From JANMCE01 sp031360915 (lineage in GTDB: Bacteria > Actinomycetota > Acidimicrobiia > Acidimicrobiales > Ilumatobacteraceae): a stretch of 64,000 nucleotides of DNA. Where the stretch lies: NCBI GenBank assembly GCA_031360915.1, contig JANMCE010000350.1, forward strand, positions 6,162 through 70,161, written 5' to 3'. A program made the translations under genes and the position numbers. This document shows, piece by piece, positions 1 through 8,330 of this stretch (position 1 is the stretch's first letter; every line of letters begins with the position of its first letter). The notes under the pieces were generated by a model. It was given only the letters and a program-made list of their open reading frames with translations. It searched no databases and was not told where the DNA came from.

Positions 1-1038
1 CGGGGCTGCCCCCGATATGAGTACCCTCGCCTGATCGAGCCCGAGCTTGCGACGCAGGATGCGACCAACCGTTTGGTCGAGCGCCTTCCATTCCGTGTAG
101 CGCAGGCCGTGCTGCTTGGTGAGAGCGGTGCCGATATCGACGTAGCGCTGCACGACAACTCGTTCGGGACTGGGACGGCTCGCGGTCTGCTCGATGATGG
201 CATCACGGAGCTTTTCCCACACGCGCGGGACGGCGAAGAAGATCGTTGGACGACAGGCGTTCAGGTCAGCGGCAACGGTCGCAAGGCTGCGCGCGAACCA
301 AGTTTCACTGGCACCGGCTATCTGCCCGAAGTGACTCACCACCCGCTCAGCGATGTGACTCAACGGCAGAAACGACAGGAAGCGGTCGGATGGTCCGACG
401 GCCACGACGGACAGGACTGATTGCACCGTGAACATGATGTTGCCGTGCGTCAGCATCACACCCTTGGGCGGGCCGGTCGTGCCGCTCGTATACACAATCG
501 TGGCGACGCTATCGGGCCGAGTCTCGTCCACCGACGCGCCGTCGCCCGGCCGGTTCCGCCCCAGATTCCGGAGCTCGCTCCAGGTCGTCACTTCGGCAGA
601 GCTGTGCACCCCCGGAATCAGCGAGACCAGGTGGCGCAGTGCCGGAACCTCAGCGCGGATGGTCTCGACCTTGGCCGCCTGCTCGACGCTGTCGACAAAT
701 ACGGCACAGGCGCCACTGTCGTTCAAAATGTGGCGCAGCTGCGCAGGGGCATCGGTCTGATAGATCGGCACCGAAATCGCCCCGAGAGCCAGGGCGGCGA
801 GGTCGGCCACATGCCACTCGACTCGATTGTCGGCCAGTATTGCGACCCGGTCACCGGCGACAACTCCGAGCGCTAAGAGGCCGGCCGCGATCTCGCTCAC
901 CTGCTCGCCGTACTGGCGCCACGTGAGTGTCTGCCAGACGTCATGCACGCAGTGCCGTAGTGCGACATGATCGGCACGCTGTTGGACATTGCACCAGAAC
1001 GTGCCCACGATGGTATGAGGTGATGACAGAACGATCAT
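1..1038 (-). CDS. Long-chain acyl-CoA synthetase, FadD15-like, C-terminus cut by window edge
   Basis: Read on the minus strand, an open frame runs from ATG at 1038 to the window edge (346 codons, no stop). It activates fatty acids to acyl-CoA through an acyl-adenylate. The AMP-binding P-loop YTSGTTGPPKGVMLTHGN lies near residue 185, followed by FLPLSHIAER and AVPRVWEKLRD, all typical of the large long-chain ligases. The C-terminal adenylate lid lies outside the window. No good ribosome binding site precedes the ATG, so the exact start is less certain than the identity. It is divergent from the pfkB gene. Confidence 0.9.
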   Translation of the reverse strand, partial: MIVLSSPHTIVGTFWCNVQQRADHVALRHCVHDVWQTLTWRQYGEQVSEIAAGLLALGVVAGDRVAILADNRVEWHVADLAALALGAISVPIYQTDAPAQLRHILNDSGACAVFVDSVEQAAKVETIRAEVPALRHLVSLIPGVHSSAEVTTWSELRNLGRNRPGDGASVDETRPDSVATIVYTSGTTGPPKGVMLTHGNIMFTVQSVLSVVAVGPSDRFLSFLPLSHIAERVVSHFGQIAGASETWFARSLATVAADLNACRPTIFFAVPRVWEKLRDAIIEQTASRPSPERVVVQRYVDIGTALTKQHGLRYTEWKALDQTVGRILRRKLGLDQARVLISGAAP

Positions 1039-1282
1039 GGCCTAGAAAACCAAATATCGCAGGTTTGTCCGAGAGTCCTCAACTGGGGCTGGCATGACGC
1101 AATGATTGGTCGAGCACACCCGGGATTGGCAGAGTCCTAGGTCAGTGCTTAAGCAGACGAAAGACCATCTCGGGTCAGGTGGCTCCATTCTGAAGTGGAG
1201 GACTTTGGCCTCTATGGACATCAGATCCGAGTCCCTTAACTGGAGCAGTGGTGAACCCTCGCGGGGTTGTAAGGAGATAGGC

Positions 1283-2230
1283 ATGCTGACCGTGACGCTC
1301 AATCCAAGTCTCGATATCTGCGCCACGGTGCCGGTGGTGGAGTCGGAGCGCAAGATGCGCTGCACCGGCATCACCACCGAACCCGGAGGCGGAGGCGTCA
1401 ACGTGGCTCGAGTCGTCGTGCGATTCGGCGAATCGGTCACCGCTGCAGTCTTCCTTCGAGAGGACTCGTCGGCTGAGTTTCTCTCGTTGCTCGTCGACGA
1501 GAGCGTCCCGGTTCGCGTGGTGCCCGTGTCAGGCCAGATGCGCGAAGGATTCACGGCGCAGGAGGCCTCCACGTCCCGGCAGTTCCGTTTCGTGCTCCCC
1601 GGGCCAACCCTGTCTCCAGACGAATTCGCAGCAGGCATCGAGCAGGTGGTCGGCCACTGCGCCGATGAGCAACTCGTGGTGCTCAGCGGGTCATCACCAC
1701 CAGGTGTCTCGCCGTCTGACTTGGCCCGACTGGTTGGGCGCATCAGGCGTGCTGGTCGTGAGGTGATTGCTGATGTGCCGGGTGACGCTCTGGCCGAGGT
1801 GTCGGCGGTCGGTGTACTGCTGGTCAAGCCGAGCGTGCGCGAGCTTTCGGAGTTTGCCGGTCGCTCGCTGGCCGGCCACGGCGACATCGAGCATGCGGCC
1901 CTTGACCTTCTCGCCACGGGGGCAACCGGAGCGGCCTTGATATCGATGGGGTCGGCGGGAGTCCTCCTGGTACGACTCGGCCATGCAACGCTCTGGTTCC
2001 ACGCACCCCACGTGGAAACCCACAGCACCATCGGTGCCGGGGACAGCCTGGTTGGCGGCGTTGCGATCGCCCTTCAACGTGGAGCAACGCTGCCCGAAGC
2101 CTGTCGATTCGGGGTTGCGGCCGGCACCGCCGCAACCCTCGCAACCGGCACCGGCCTGTGCCAAGCCGCCGATGTTGAGCGCCTCGTCCCGGACGTTCTC
2201 GTCACGGCACGCGCCGGGATTGGCGGGTGA
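1283..2230 (+). CDS. pfkB: PfkB-family sugar-phosphate kinase (1-phosphofructokinase / Pfk-2 type)
   Basis: This 315-residue ribokinase-fold kinase is predicted to phosphorylate a fructose phosphate in glycolysis. The N-terminus MLTVTLNPSLD and the GGGGVNVARV loop are the substrate-side signature. The C-terminal STIGAGDSLVGG carries the catalytic Asp and anion hole. ATG 1283 is preceded by AAGGAG at 1271, which favours it over an upstream in-frame start at 1106. The stop overlaps the next gene by 4 bp (GTGA), so the two are probably translated together. In Mycobacterium tuberculosis a pfkB belongs to the DosR hypoxia regulon; the link here is inference. Confidence 0.9.
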   Translation: MLTVTLNPSLDICATVPVVESERKMRCTGITTEPGGGGVNVARVVVRFGESVTAAVFLREDSSAEFLSLLVDESVPVRVVPVSGQMREGFTAQEASTSRQFRFVLPGPTLSPDEFAAGIEQVVGHCADEQLVVLSGSSPPGVSPSDLARLVGRIRRAGREVIADVPGDALAEVSAVGVLLVKPSVRELSEFAGRSLAGHGDIEHAALDLLATGATGAALISMGSAGVLLVRLGHATLWFHAPHVETHSTIGAGDSLVGGVAIALQRGATLPEACRFGVAAGTAATLATGTGLCQAADVERLVPDVLVTARAGIGG

Positions 2231-3228
2231 GTGTGGACGTCTGCGTGTTCTCGACCAGAAGCTACGACCGGGCCAGCTTTGACGATGCGTTCGCAGCATC
2301 CGAGCATCACATCCAATTCATCGAGGCTCGCTTAACGACAGAAACCGCAGCGCTGGCCAAAGGTTGCCAAGCCGTTTGCGCGTTTGTAAACGATGACCTG
2401 GGCGACGCCGTACTTCGGCAGTTGGCTGACGTAGGTGTGCGTTACGTGGCGTTGCGGTCGGCGGGCTTCAATCACGTCGATCTTCCCGCCGCCGACGAGT
2501 TGGGGCTCACCGTGGTGCGCGTTCCGGCATACTCCCCCAACGCTGTCGCCGAGCACACCATTGCGCTCATCTTGGCCGTCAACCGACACATCCCTCGCGC
2601 CCATGAGCGCGTGCGGGATCGAAACTTCAGCCTTGAAGGACTCGTTGGGTTCGACCTCAAAGGCAAGACGGCGGGCGTGATCGGCACCGGCAAGATCGGG
2701 GCGCTCGTCGCTCGTTTGTTGTGGCACTTTCGCTGCCATGTTCTGGCGGTGGACCCCGTTGTCGACCCTGCCCTCGTCGACCTCGGTATCGAGTACACGC
2801 CGCTCGATGAACTGTGGCCGCGCTGCGACATCATCTCGCTGAACGCCCCACTCATCGAAGCAACGCACCACCTCGTGAACGCGTCGACCATTGCTCGTTG
2901 CAAACGCGGGGTCATGCTGGTGAACACAGGACGCGGTCCGCTGATCGACACCGTGGCCGTGGTCGACGCGCTCAAGTCCGGACAAATCGGGTCGCTTGCG
3001 CTCGACGTCTACGAGGAGGAGCGGGCCCTGTTCTTCGAGGATCGCTCGAGCGACATTCTTGACGACGATGTCTTCGCCCGCCTCCTCACGTTTCCGAACG
3101 TGCTCATCACCGCTCATCAGGCGTTCCTGACGACCGAGGCCCTCGCCGCCATCGCTCAGTTGACGCGAGCGAACCTCGATGACCTGGCTGCCGGGCGACC
3201 CTGCCCGAATCAGGTCAGCGTTCCCTGA
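2227..3228 (+). CDS. D-2-hydroxyacid dehydrogenase, D-lactate dehydrogenase type
   Basis: This 333-residue NAD-dependent dehydrogenase probably reduces pyruvate to D-lactate in the cytosol. The Rossmann motif VIGTGKIG lies near residue 155. NTGRGPLIDT supplies the substrate-binding Arg, and ITAHQAFLT supplies the catalytic His. The segment LDVYEEERALFFED is typical of LdhA-like enzymes rather than glycerate dehydrogenases. The GTG start overlaps the pfkB stop, so glycolytic kinase and fermentative dehydrogenase form a two-gene unit that could regenerate NAD when respiration stops. Another 2-ketoacid substrate cannot be excluded. Confidence 0.9.
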   Translation: MSVDVCVFSTRSYDRASFDDAFAASEHHIQFIEARLTTETAALAKGCQAVCAFVNDDLGDAVLRQLADVGVRYVALRSAGFNHVDLPAADELGLTVVRVPAYSPNAVAEHTIALILAVNRHIPRAHERVRDRNFSLEGLVGFDLKGKTAGVIGTGKIGALVARLLWHFRCHVLAVDPVVDPALVDLGIEYTPLDELWPRCDIISLNAPLIEATHHLVNASTIARCKRGVMLVNTGRGPLIDTVAVVDALKSGQIGSLALDVYEEERALFFEDRSSDILDDDVFARLLTFPNVLITAHQAFLTTEALAAIAQLTRANLDDLAAGRPCPNQVSVP

Positions 3229-3243
3229 CCGAGACCGTTGGCC

Positions 3244-4953
3244 TCACCGGTCTTCCCAGTCCACCCACTCGACGGGCTCCTCCGCCAGGTAGGCCCTCAC
3301 GGCCTCACCAATGGTCCGGTAGAAACGCTCATGCCCTATCTGTTCGACCAATCCGGCCCGTTCAAGGATCTCTCGCACATGACCTTTGAGCTCCGCAAAG
3401 CCGAGGGTGATGCCGCGGCGCTGCAGTTCAACAACGAGATCGTCCAGTGTCTCCGTGGCAGTTGAGTCGATATCGGTGATCGGCTCAGCGGTCACGATAA
3501 CGCGACGCACGCCAGCGTTTGGATCCGCCGACCGCAGCACCTCCCGACGGAAGGCGCCGACGTTGGCAAAGAACAGCGGTGCGTCGAAACGCAGGAGTAC
3601 GAGCCCTGGGATCTGGCGGCCTTCCGGATGCCGGTCAATGTCGTGGTAGCCCTTGAAACCGTCGACGCGTACCAGCGTGGTGATGTGGGGCCGCCACCCT
3701 TTGGCGAAGAAGGTTACCAACGAGACGGCGACAGCTATGAGTACGCCCCGAATGGCCCCGACTACGGCTACGCCAGCAAAGGCCACCAGGCCCTGGATCA
3801 TTTCGGTCGGCCGGATGCGGGCCAGTCGGACCATCGGTCCAAGCTCGACGAGTCCGATTGCTGCTGCGATGACGATCCCTGCGAGTGCAGCGACGGGCAG
3901 ATTGCGAAACACTCCAGGGGCACCGAGCAGCACTGCGCCAATCACGATCGCGGCCACTATCCCGGTGAGCTGCGTGCGAGCTCCGGAGGACTCAGCAACC
4001 GGTGTTCGTGAGGCCGAGGCGCTCACCGGAAACCCTTGGAATAATCCGCTGGCAATGTTGGCGAACCCGAGGGCAACGAGCTCGTCGTTCGGGTTGACGT
4101 CACTTCCGGTGCGACGAGCGAACGACTGTGACAACAGGCTGGTATCGGCAAACGCCACCAGCGCAACACCAAAGGCCGCGGTCACCAGATCCGTGGCAGC
4201 ACGCAGGGTCAGCGCGGGCCACACCAGACGAGGAAGATGACGGGGCAGATCCCCCACCATCGTCAGGCCTCGCTGCCGCAGACCAAACGCCGTGCTGGCG
4301 GCGATGGCGCCGATGACGGCCAGCAGAATTCCCGGCACCGTTGGTTTCCATCGTCGCATCAGCAGAACCAGAGCGAGGACGGCCACACCAACCGTGACCG
4401 ATTCCCAGCGAACTGAGTGATGTAAGATGCCCTGGTCGATATCACTGATCGTGTCGAACAGGGAGCCGGAACGGCTCGATACCCCCAGCAACTTCGGGAT
4501 CTGACCAACCGCGACCGTCAAGGCGATGCCGGTCAGGTATCCGTAGCGAACCGGCAGCGACAATAGGTCGGTGAGGAAACCGAGTCGGGCCACTCCCCCG
4601 ATGACACACATGACACCGGCGAGTATCGCTAACGCGGACGCAACCACAATGCGTCCACGCGGGTCGCTGCTCACGAACGGCAGCACCGCGGCGAGGATCA
4701 GTGGCGTGAGCGATGAGTCGGGCCCGAGGACCAGAACCCGAGACGGACCGAAGACGGCATAGGCGATGAGCGGCACACTTGCGGCGTACAGTCCGTAGAC
4801 GGGGTCGAGCCCGGCAGCCTGCGCGTAGGCCATGCCAGCCGGAATCAACAGCGCGCTGAGCGCCACGCCAGCCTGTACGTCGTGCCGGAGCAGTTCCCTG
4901 CGGTAATGCCGAAGCATCCGCCAGCCGGGCGGCCACGACCTCGGTTGGTTCAC
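3244..4953 (-). CDS. SulP-family anion permease with C-terminal STAS domain
   Basis: This 569-residue SLC26/SulP transporter probably carries sulfate, bicarbonate or another anion across the membrane. The N-terminal half shows the family pattern ALLIPAGMAYAQAAGLDP followed by about ten membrane segments. The soluble STAS domain occupies roughly residues 430-555, with VTAEPITDIDSTATETLDDL. The gene lies 46 bp downstream of the BON protein on the same strand and may be cotranscribed. It converges with the lactate dehydrogenase gene across a 15-bp gap. The substrate cannot be read from the sequence. Confidence 0.93.
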   Translation of the reverse strand: MNQPRSWPPGWRMLRHYRRELLRHDVQAGVALSALLIPAGMAYAQAAGLDPVYGLYAASVPLIAYAVFGPSRVLVLGPDSSLTPLILAAVLPFVSSDPRGRIVVASALAILAGVMCVIGGVARLGFLTDLLSLPVRYGYLTGIALTVAVGQIPKLLGVSSRSGSLFDTISDIDQGILHHSVRWESVTVGVAVLALVLLMRRWKPTVPGILLAVIGAIAASTAFGLRQRGLTMVGDLPRHLPRLVWPALTLRAATDLVTAAFGVALVAFADTSLLSQSFARRTGSDVNPNDELVALGFANIASGLFQGFPVSASASRTPVAESSGARTQLTGIVAAIVIGAVLLGAPGVFRNLPVAALAGIVIAAAIGLVELGPMVRLARIRPTEMIQGLVAFAGVAVVGAIRGVLIAVAVSLVTFFAKGWRPHITTLVRVDGFKGYHDIDRHPEGRQIPGLVLLRFDAPLFFANVGAFRREVLRSADPNAGVRRVIVTAEPITDIDSTATETLDDLVVELQRRGITLGFAELKGHVREILERAGLVEQIGHERFYRTIGEAVRAYLAEEPVEWVDWEDR

Positions 4954-4999
4954 TCCCGAAGTCTACGTTCGACCCCGACACGGACCGTCGAACGACAGA

Positions 5000-5659
5000 T
5001 CAGTACCCGATGGTGATGTCATTCCTGACCTCTTGAACGCCCGGTGCGCCCCACGCGGCCCGCGCAATCTCCTCTCGCTCGGACCACGAGCGAACCTTCC
5101 CGGTGAGCGTGACCGTTCCTCCGTCGGTCGTGACGGCAACGTGCTTCGCGTCGATGTCGGCATTGCGATGCAGGGCAGCCACAATCTTGCTCTTCACTTG
5201 TTTGGGCTGTGCCGGGTTGCGGACGCCCACCTGGTTGACTACGCCGAGCACTCCACGCAGATTGCTGACACCGTGCACCGCCGCTTCTCGCTGGTACTGA
5301 AACGGGACCTGGCCTTCCAGCGTTACGTGACCTCCGCGCACAATCACTTTGACCGCACCCCTCGGCACGTTGGGATTCCACTCGAGCACCATCTCCGCGG
5401 TCTGTGCGATGTCGACATCGGTTGGCGATCCGGGAGCACGCACCGCGAGATTGTTCGCTACGCCTCCGACACCTCGAACCCGCAGGGCAGCACGTTCGGC
5501 ATTTCGCTTCTCGATGTAGCTACACACCGTTCCGGACAGGGCGATGACGTCACCGTCAGCCGCAACCGCGATCGTGTGAATATCAACTCTCGGGTCGTCG
5601 GACAACTCCTCGATCACATCATCGAGAAGCGTCTTTTCCTTGGTACTGAGCGCAGTCAT
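5000..5659 (-). CDS. Triple BON-domain protein (osmotic/periplasmic stress type)
   Basis: The product is 219 residues. Three consecutive BON domains of about 65 residues each show the GxVxLxG pattern: ALSGTVCSYIEKRNAE, VTLEGQVPFQYQREAA and VTLTGKVRSWSEREE. BON domains are thought to bind phospholipid or envelope surfaces. ATG 5659 is chosen because AGGAGGAACCCG sits just upstream; a longer open frame reaching 5971 has no such support. No signal peptide is visible, so this copy is probably cytoplasmic or peripheral. SulP follows on the same strand. Confidence 0.9.
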   Translation of the reverse strand: MTALSTKEKTLLDDVIEELSDDPRVDIHTIAVAADGDVIALSGTVCSYIEKRNAERAALRVRGVGGVANNLAVRAPGSPTDVDIAQTAEMVLEWNPNVPRGAVKVIVRGGHVTLEGQVPFQYQREAAVHGVSNLRGVLGVVNQVGVRNPAQPKQVKSKIVAALHRNADIDAKHVAVTTDGGTVTLTGKVRSWSEREEIARAAWGAPGVQEVRNDITIGY

Positions 5660-5769
5660 CGGGTTCCTCCTGAGAACGAATGTTGTCCTAGGTTCACCGT
5701 AAACCGATGCACTCGGCCGGCTCAGAGGCGAGCGCCCCGAGCAGTTCGGACGAGTGGCCACTGGCGGCA

Positions 5770-5783
5770 GGACCAACGGCCCT
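5770..5783. promoter_or_regulatory. Weak DosR-like half-palindrome
   Basis: GGACCAACGGCCCT resembles the GGAC-core boxes recognised by DosR/DevR-type regulators. It lies about 58 bp upstream of the flavin-binding protein gene. A related element, GGACTTTGGCCTC, sits at about 1200 upstream of pfkB. The match is loose and GC-rich DNA yields such strings often. Confidence 0.25.
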
Positions 5784-5840
5784 GGCAAGCGGCTCGCCCG
5801 AGCGCGGTAATAGAGACACCACTCTGACGGAGGAATCACC

Positions 5841-6272
5841 ATGATCGAAGTCCACGCTGATGCTGTTGTCGAGCAGCTGGGCGAGCCCGAATGCGAATCA
5901 CTCCTCGCCATCACCAACTTCGGGCGAATCGGTTTCTGCGATGAGCACGGACCAATGATCCTGCCGGTCAACTACGTCATCGTGGAGGGCGAGATTGTCT
6001 TTCGAACCGATGCAACAACGGTCCTCGCGAACGTTTCGATGAAGTCAGTGGCCTTCGAGATCGACGGTTGGGAGAGCGCATCGGTTGCGTGGAGCGTCGT
6101 CGCGCGCGGCCACGCGCTCGAGGTGACCCGCGCGCTCGGTGCGCAGTATGACGACCTCCGTTCTGCGCACATTCCGGTATTCGCCCCCGGCGAAAAATCC
6201 CACTGGTTCGCGATGGACGTGGAAAGCATCAGTGGTCGGCGTATCACCACCGAGGTAACCGCCGTCGGGTGA
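5841..6272 (+). CDS. Pyridoxamine 5'-phosphate oxidase-like flavin-binding protein
   Basis: This 143-residue split-barrel protein has the pattern ECESLLAITNFGRIGFCDEHGPMILPVNY followed by IVFRTDATTV (shortened here across a gap), typical of small actinobacterial proteins that bind FMN or F420. Such proteins are often stress- or hypoxia-induced. The start ATG 5841 has GGAGGAATCACC directly upstream. The gene is divergent from the BON protein and converges with the AI-2E permease gene across 6 bp. The exact reaction is unknown. Confidence 0.82.
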   Translation: MIEVHADAVVEQLGEPECESLLAITNFGRIGFCDEHGPMILPVNYVIVEGEIVFRTDATTVLANVSMKSVAFEIDGWESASVAWSVVARGHALEVTRALGAQYDDLRSAHIPVFAPGEKSHWFAMDVESISGRRITTEVTAVG

Positions 6273-6278
6273 GGGGGG

Positions 6279-7544
6279 TTATTTTCGATGCAGGAGCGAG
6301 CGCAGCCGAGATGCGGGTGCCGGGGCTGAGGACCGACGTTCCGGTTTCGTAACGATTAACAACTCGTCCCGTGTGCTCGGCCGATGGAGCCACATTTCCT
6401 TGATGATCACGGTCGCTGCACCGGCCATCGGAACAGCCAGTATCGCGCCAACGAACCCAAACAGCTCCACGCCGATGAGCACGCTCAAGAGCACAACCAG
6501 TGGGTTCACACGAACGGTGCGAGACATGATTACCGTCTGCAAGACGCTGTTTTCGAACTGCTGATACAGGGCGAAGAAGACAAGCGCGATGATCCCAGCC
6601 GTCGGGCTCACGAAGAAGGCGGCGATCACCGCGGCAATTGCCCCGAGGGTTGCCCCCACCAGCGGAATCAGGTCAGCAAACGCAACCCAGAGTGCGAGGA
6701 TGAGCGGGCTTGGGACGCGAAGGATTGCCAAGACCGCGAAGGCGGACACTCCGGCACAGCCGCTGATGAGCAGGTTTCCGCTCATGTACCCGCTGACGGC
6801 TGATGCTGCGTCGCGCCCAACGTGCCTCATCAAGGCCCGATGCCGTAGAGGCATCATGCGAAGGCTCGCACGACTCAATAACGTCGATTGGCTGAGCATG
6901 AGACAGGTCGTGACAGCGACCGTCACTACAGCCAGCAAGGACTGCACTACCGAGCCGAGATAACCGGGCGCCGCATCCTCAATGGATTTGGCGCTGCTGA
7001 TAAGCGACGCCTCGTTCTGCTGAACAATCCGTTGAAGACCAAGTCGCGCCAGCAGTCTTCCGACCTGCCCCTGACCGGCAGATGCCTGTTGAACAGTTCC
7101 CGGCAAGTCGGTGACAATGTCAACAAGTTGTCGTCGCAGGGGTACGACGAAGAGAGCCATAAGGCCGGCGATAAAGGCGGTGGTCAGCAGCACTACTACA
7201 GCGACCGCAAGGCCTCGACGAACGCGAAACCGGTGCTGGAACCAACCTACCGGGCGGGCCAGAACCAGGGCGAAGAAACCAGCTACGAGCACCCAAACAA
7301 TGACACGGGAAGACAGATACACCACGGCTAGGGCCAAGGCCGCCACGATGACAAGCCCAATCGTGGCGACGATTGTTCGCCACGGAACATCGGCCCAAGT
7401 CTGCGTCGCGTGGCGCTTTGCGCCGTCTTCATCTGCGAGATCACTTCTGGCCTCGCCGATCCCGCGCGCCGCCCCCGCCCCGAGTAATGTGGGCAGCAGC
7501 AGGTCACTCGTGTGCTTCTCGCGGGATTCAGAATGACCGGACAC
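6279..7544 (-). CDS. AI-2E family transporter, copy 1
   Basis: This 421-residue polytopic protein of the AI-2E/PerM family has about eight membrane segments and the family signature VAFADLIPLVGATLGAIAA near residue 290. Substrates in this family range from autoinducer-2 to ions and are unknown here. GTG 7544 is preferred because AAGGGG lies 5 nt upstream and because the paralogue at 35004-36269 starts at the same residue (VSGHSE). The two paralogues have the same length and nearly the same sequence. A weak SigF-like promoter sits at the start. Confidence 0.9.
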   Translation of the reverse strand: MSGHSESREKHTSDLLLPTLLGAGAARGIGEARSDLADEDGAKRHATQTWADVPWRTIVATIGLVIVAALALAVVYLSSRVIVWVLVAGFFALVLARPVGWFQHRFRVRRGLAVAVVVLLTTAFIAGLMALFVVPLRRQLVDIVTDLPGTVQQASAGQGQVGRLLARLGLQRIVQQNEASLISSAKSIEDAAPGYLGSVVQSLLAVVTVAVTTCLMLSQSTLLSRASLRMMPLRHRALMRHVGRDAASAVSGYMSGNLLISGCAGVSAFAVLAILRVPSPLILALWVAFADLIPLVGATLGAIAAVIAAFFVSPTAGIIALVFFALYQQFENSVLQTVIMSRTVRVNPLVVLLSVLIGVELFGFVGAILAVPMAGAATVIIKEMWLHRPSTRDELLIVTKPERRSSAPAPASRLRSLLHRK

Positions 7545-7554
7545 CCACACCCCT

Positions 7555-7579
7555 TACCCTCAGACCGAAGAATAAAATC
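7555..7579 (-). promoter_or_regulatory. Possible degenerate SigF-type promoter for AI-2E copy 1
   Basis: On the minus strand GATT-N16-GGGTAA ends about 10 bp before the GTG at 7544. The -10 element fits exactly, while the -35 differs by one base from GTTT. The paralogue has a perfect version in the same position. Confidence 0.4.
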
Positions 7580-7684
7580 GTTCAAACGTCTCGGCAAACG
7601 GGATACTAGCGAGCGTGGGCGATCGTTCGTTTGTGGAGGGTCAGGAGTCGTGGGTTGGGCCATCGCACTTCACAAAGGTGCTGG

Positions 7685-8020
7685 CTATTCCGCCAACGCG
7701 TAGTGGTGCTCGAGTTCACGTTCTTTCATCGGTGAAAGGACGTGATCGCGAGCGGCCTTTGGCGAGTGCAAGATTGTGTGCCTGTCGTAAGGCACAACGA
7801 CCGCTCCGCTCTCGCTCATGTACGTCTTGGCGACGAGCGGCACGTAGTGCGTCGACTTCATGAAGCCAGTGTCAACGACGCCCCATCGAGGCTGCTCGGT
7901 GCGATGGTCATAGACGATGTCGGTGATCTTGCCGACTGCTACGCCATTCTCGTCGACGACTTCATGACCGCGGAAATGCGTGTCGTCCGGTAGTTCAAAT
8001 GGTACTGATTGGTCCGTCAT
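7685..8020 (-). CDS. PRC-barrel domain protein
   Basis: This 111-residue protein has a PRC barrel over most of its length (GHEVVDENGVAVGKITDIVY, then GFMKSTHYVPL). PRC barrels occur in RNA processing, photosynthetic and stress proteins and often act as small-ligand or protein-docking modules. ATG 8020 has GGAGGTCACT directly upstream. The C-terminal 20 residues are charged. Similar solitary proteins are common in actinobacterial stress islands; its molecular role is unknown. Confidence 0.85.
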   Translation of the reverse strand: MTDQSVPFELPDDTHFRGHEVVDENGVAVGKITDIVYDHRTEQPRWGVVDTGFMKSTHYVPLVAKTYMSESGAVVVPYDRHTILHSPKAARDHVLSPMKERELEHHYALAE

Positions 8021-8330
8021 AGTGACCTCCAAAGTGGTCAGTGATACGCCTGTCGCCGCATGCGCGCCCAACAGGCTGTGGATTGAAGGTGGTTTGTGCC
8101 CGGTCGGTTACCGGACGTCAAGCACGTCAGTGGATAGCGGGCCGTGACCAGCAGACGGGCAACATGGAACTGTCGAGCATCTGACCTCCTCATCGTCGTT
8201 ACAGGGTCAAATAATTGCCCAGCACCGAGACTTCACCAAGCACTCTACCAGCGCGTCACTTCGAGTTCACGTGAAATCGGAAAGGTGATCAGCCATATTC
8301 GAACCGGCACCCTATTAGTTCCGGCTGTGG
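8021..8330. other. Intergenic stretch without a recognisable gene
   Basis: This is 310 bp between the PRC-barrel gene start and the histidine kinase stop. No open frame with family features, no tRNA fold and no SigF-type promoter was seen. Confidence 0.5.
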
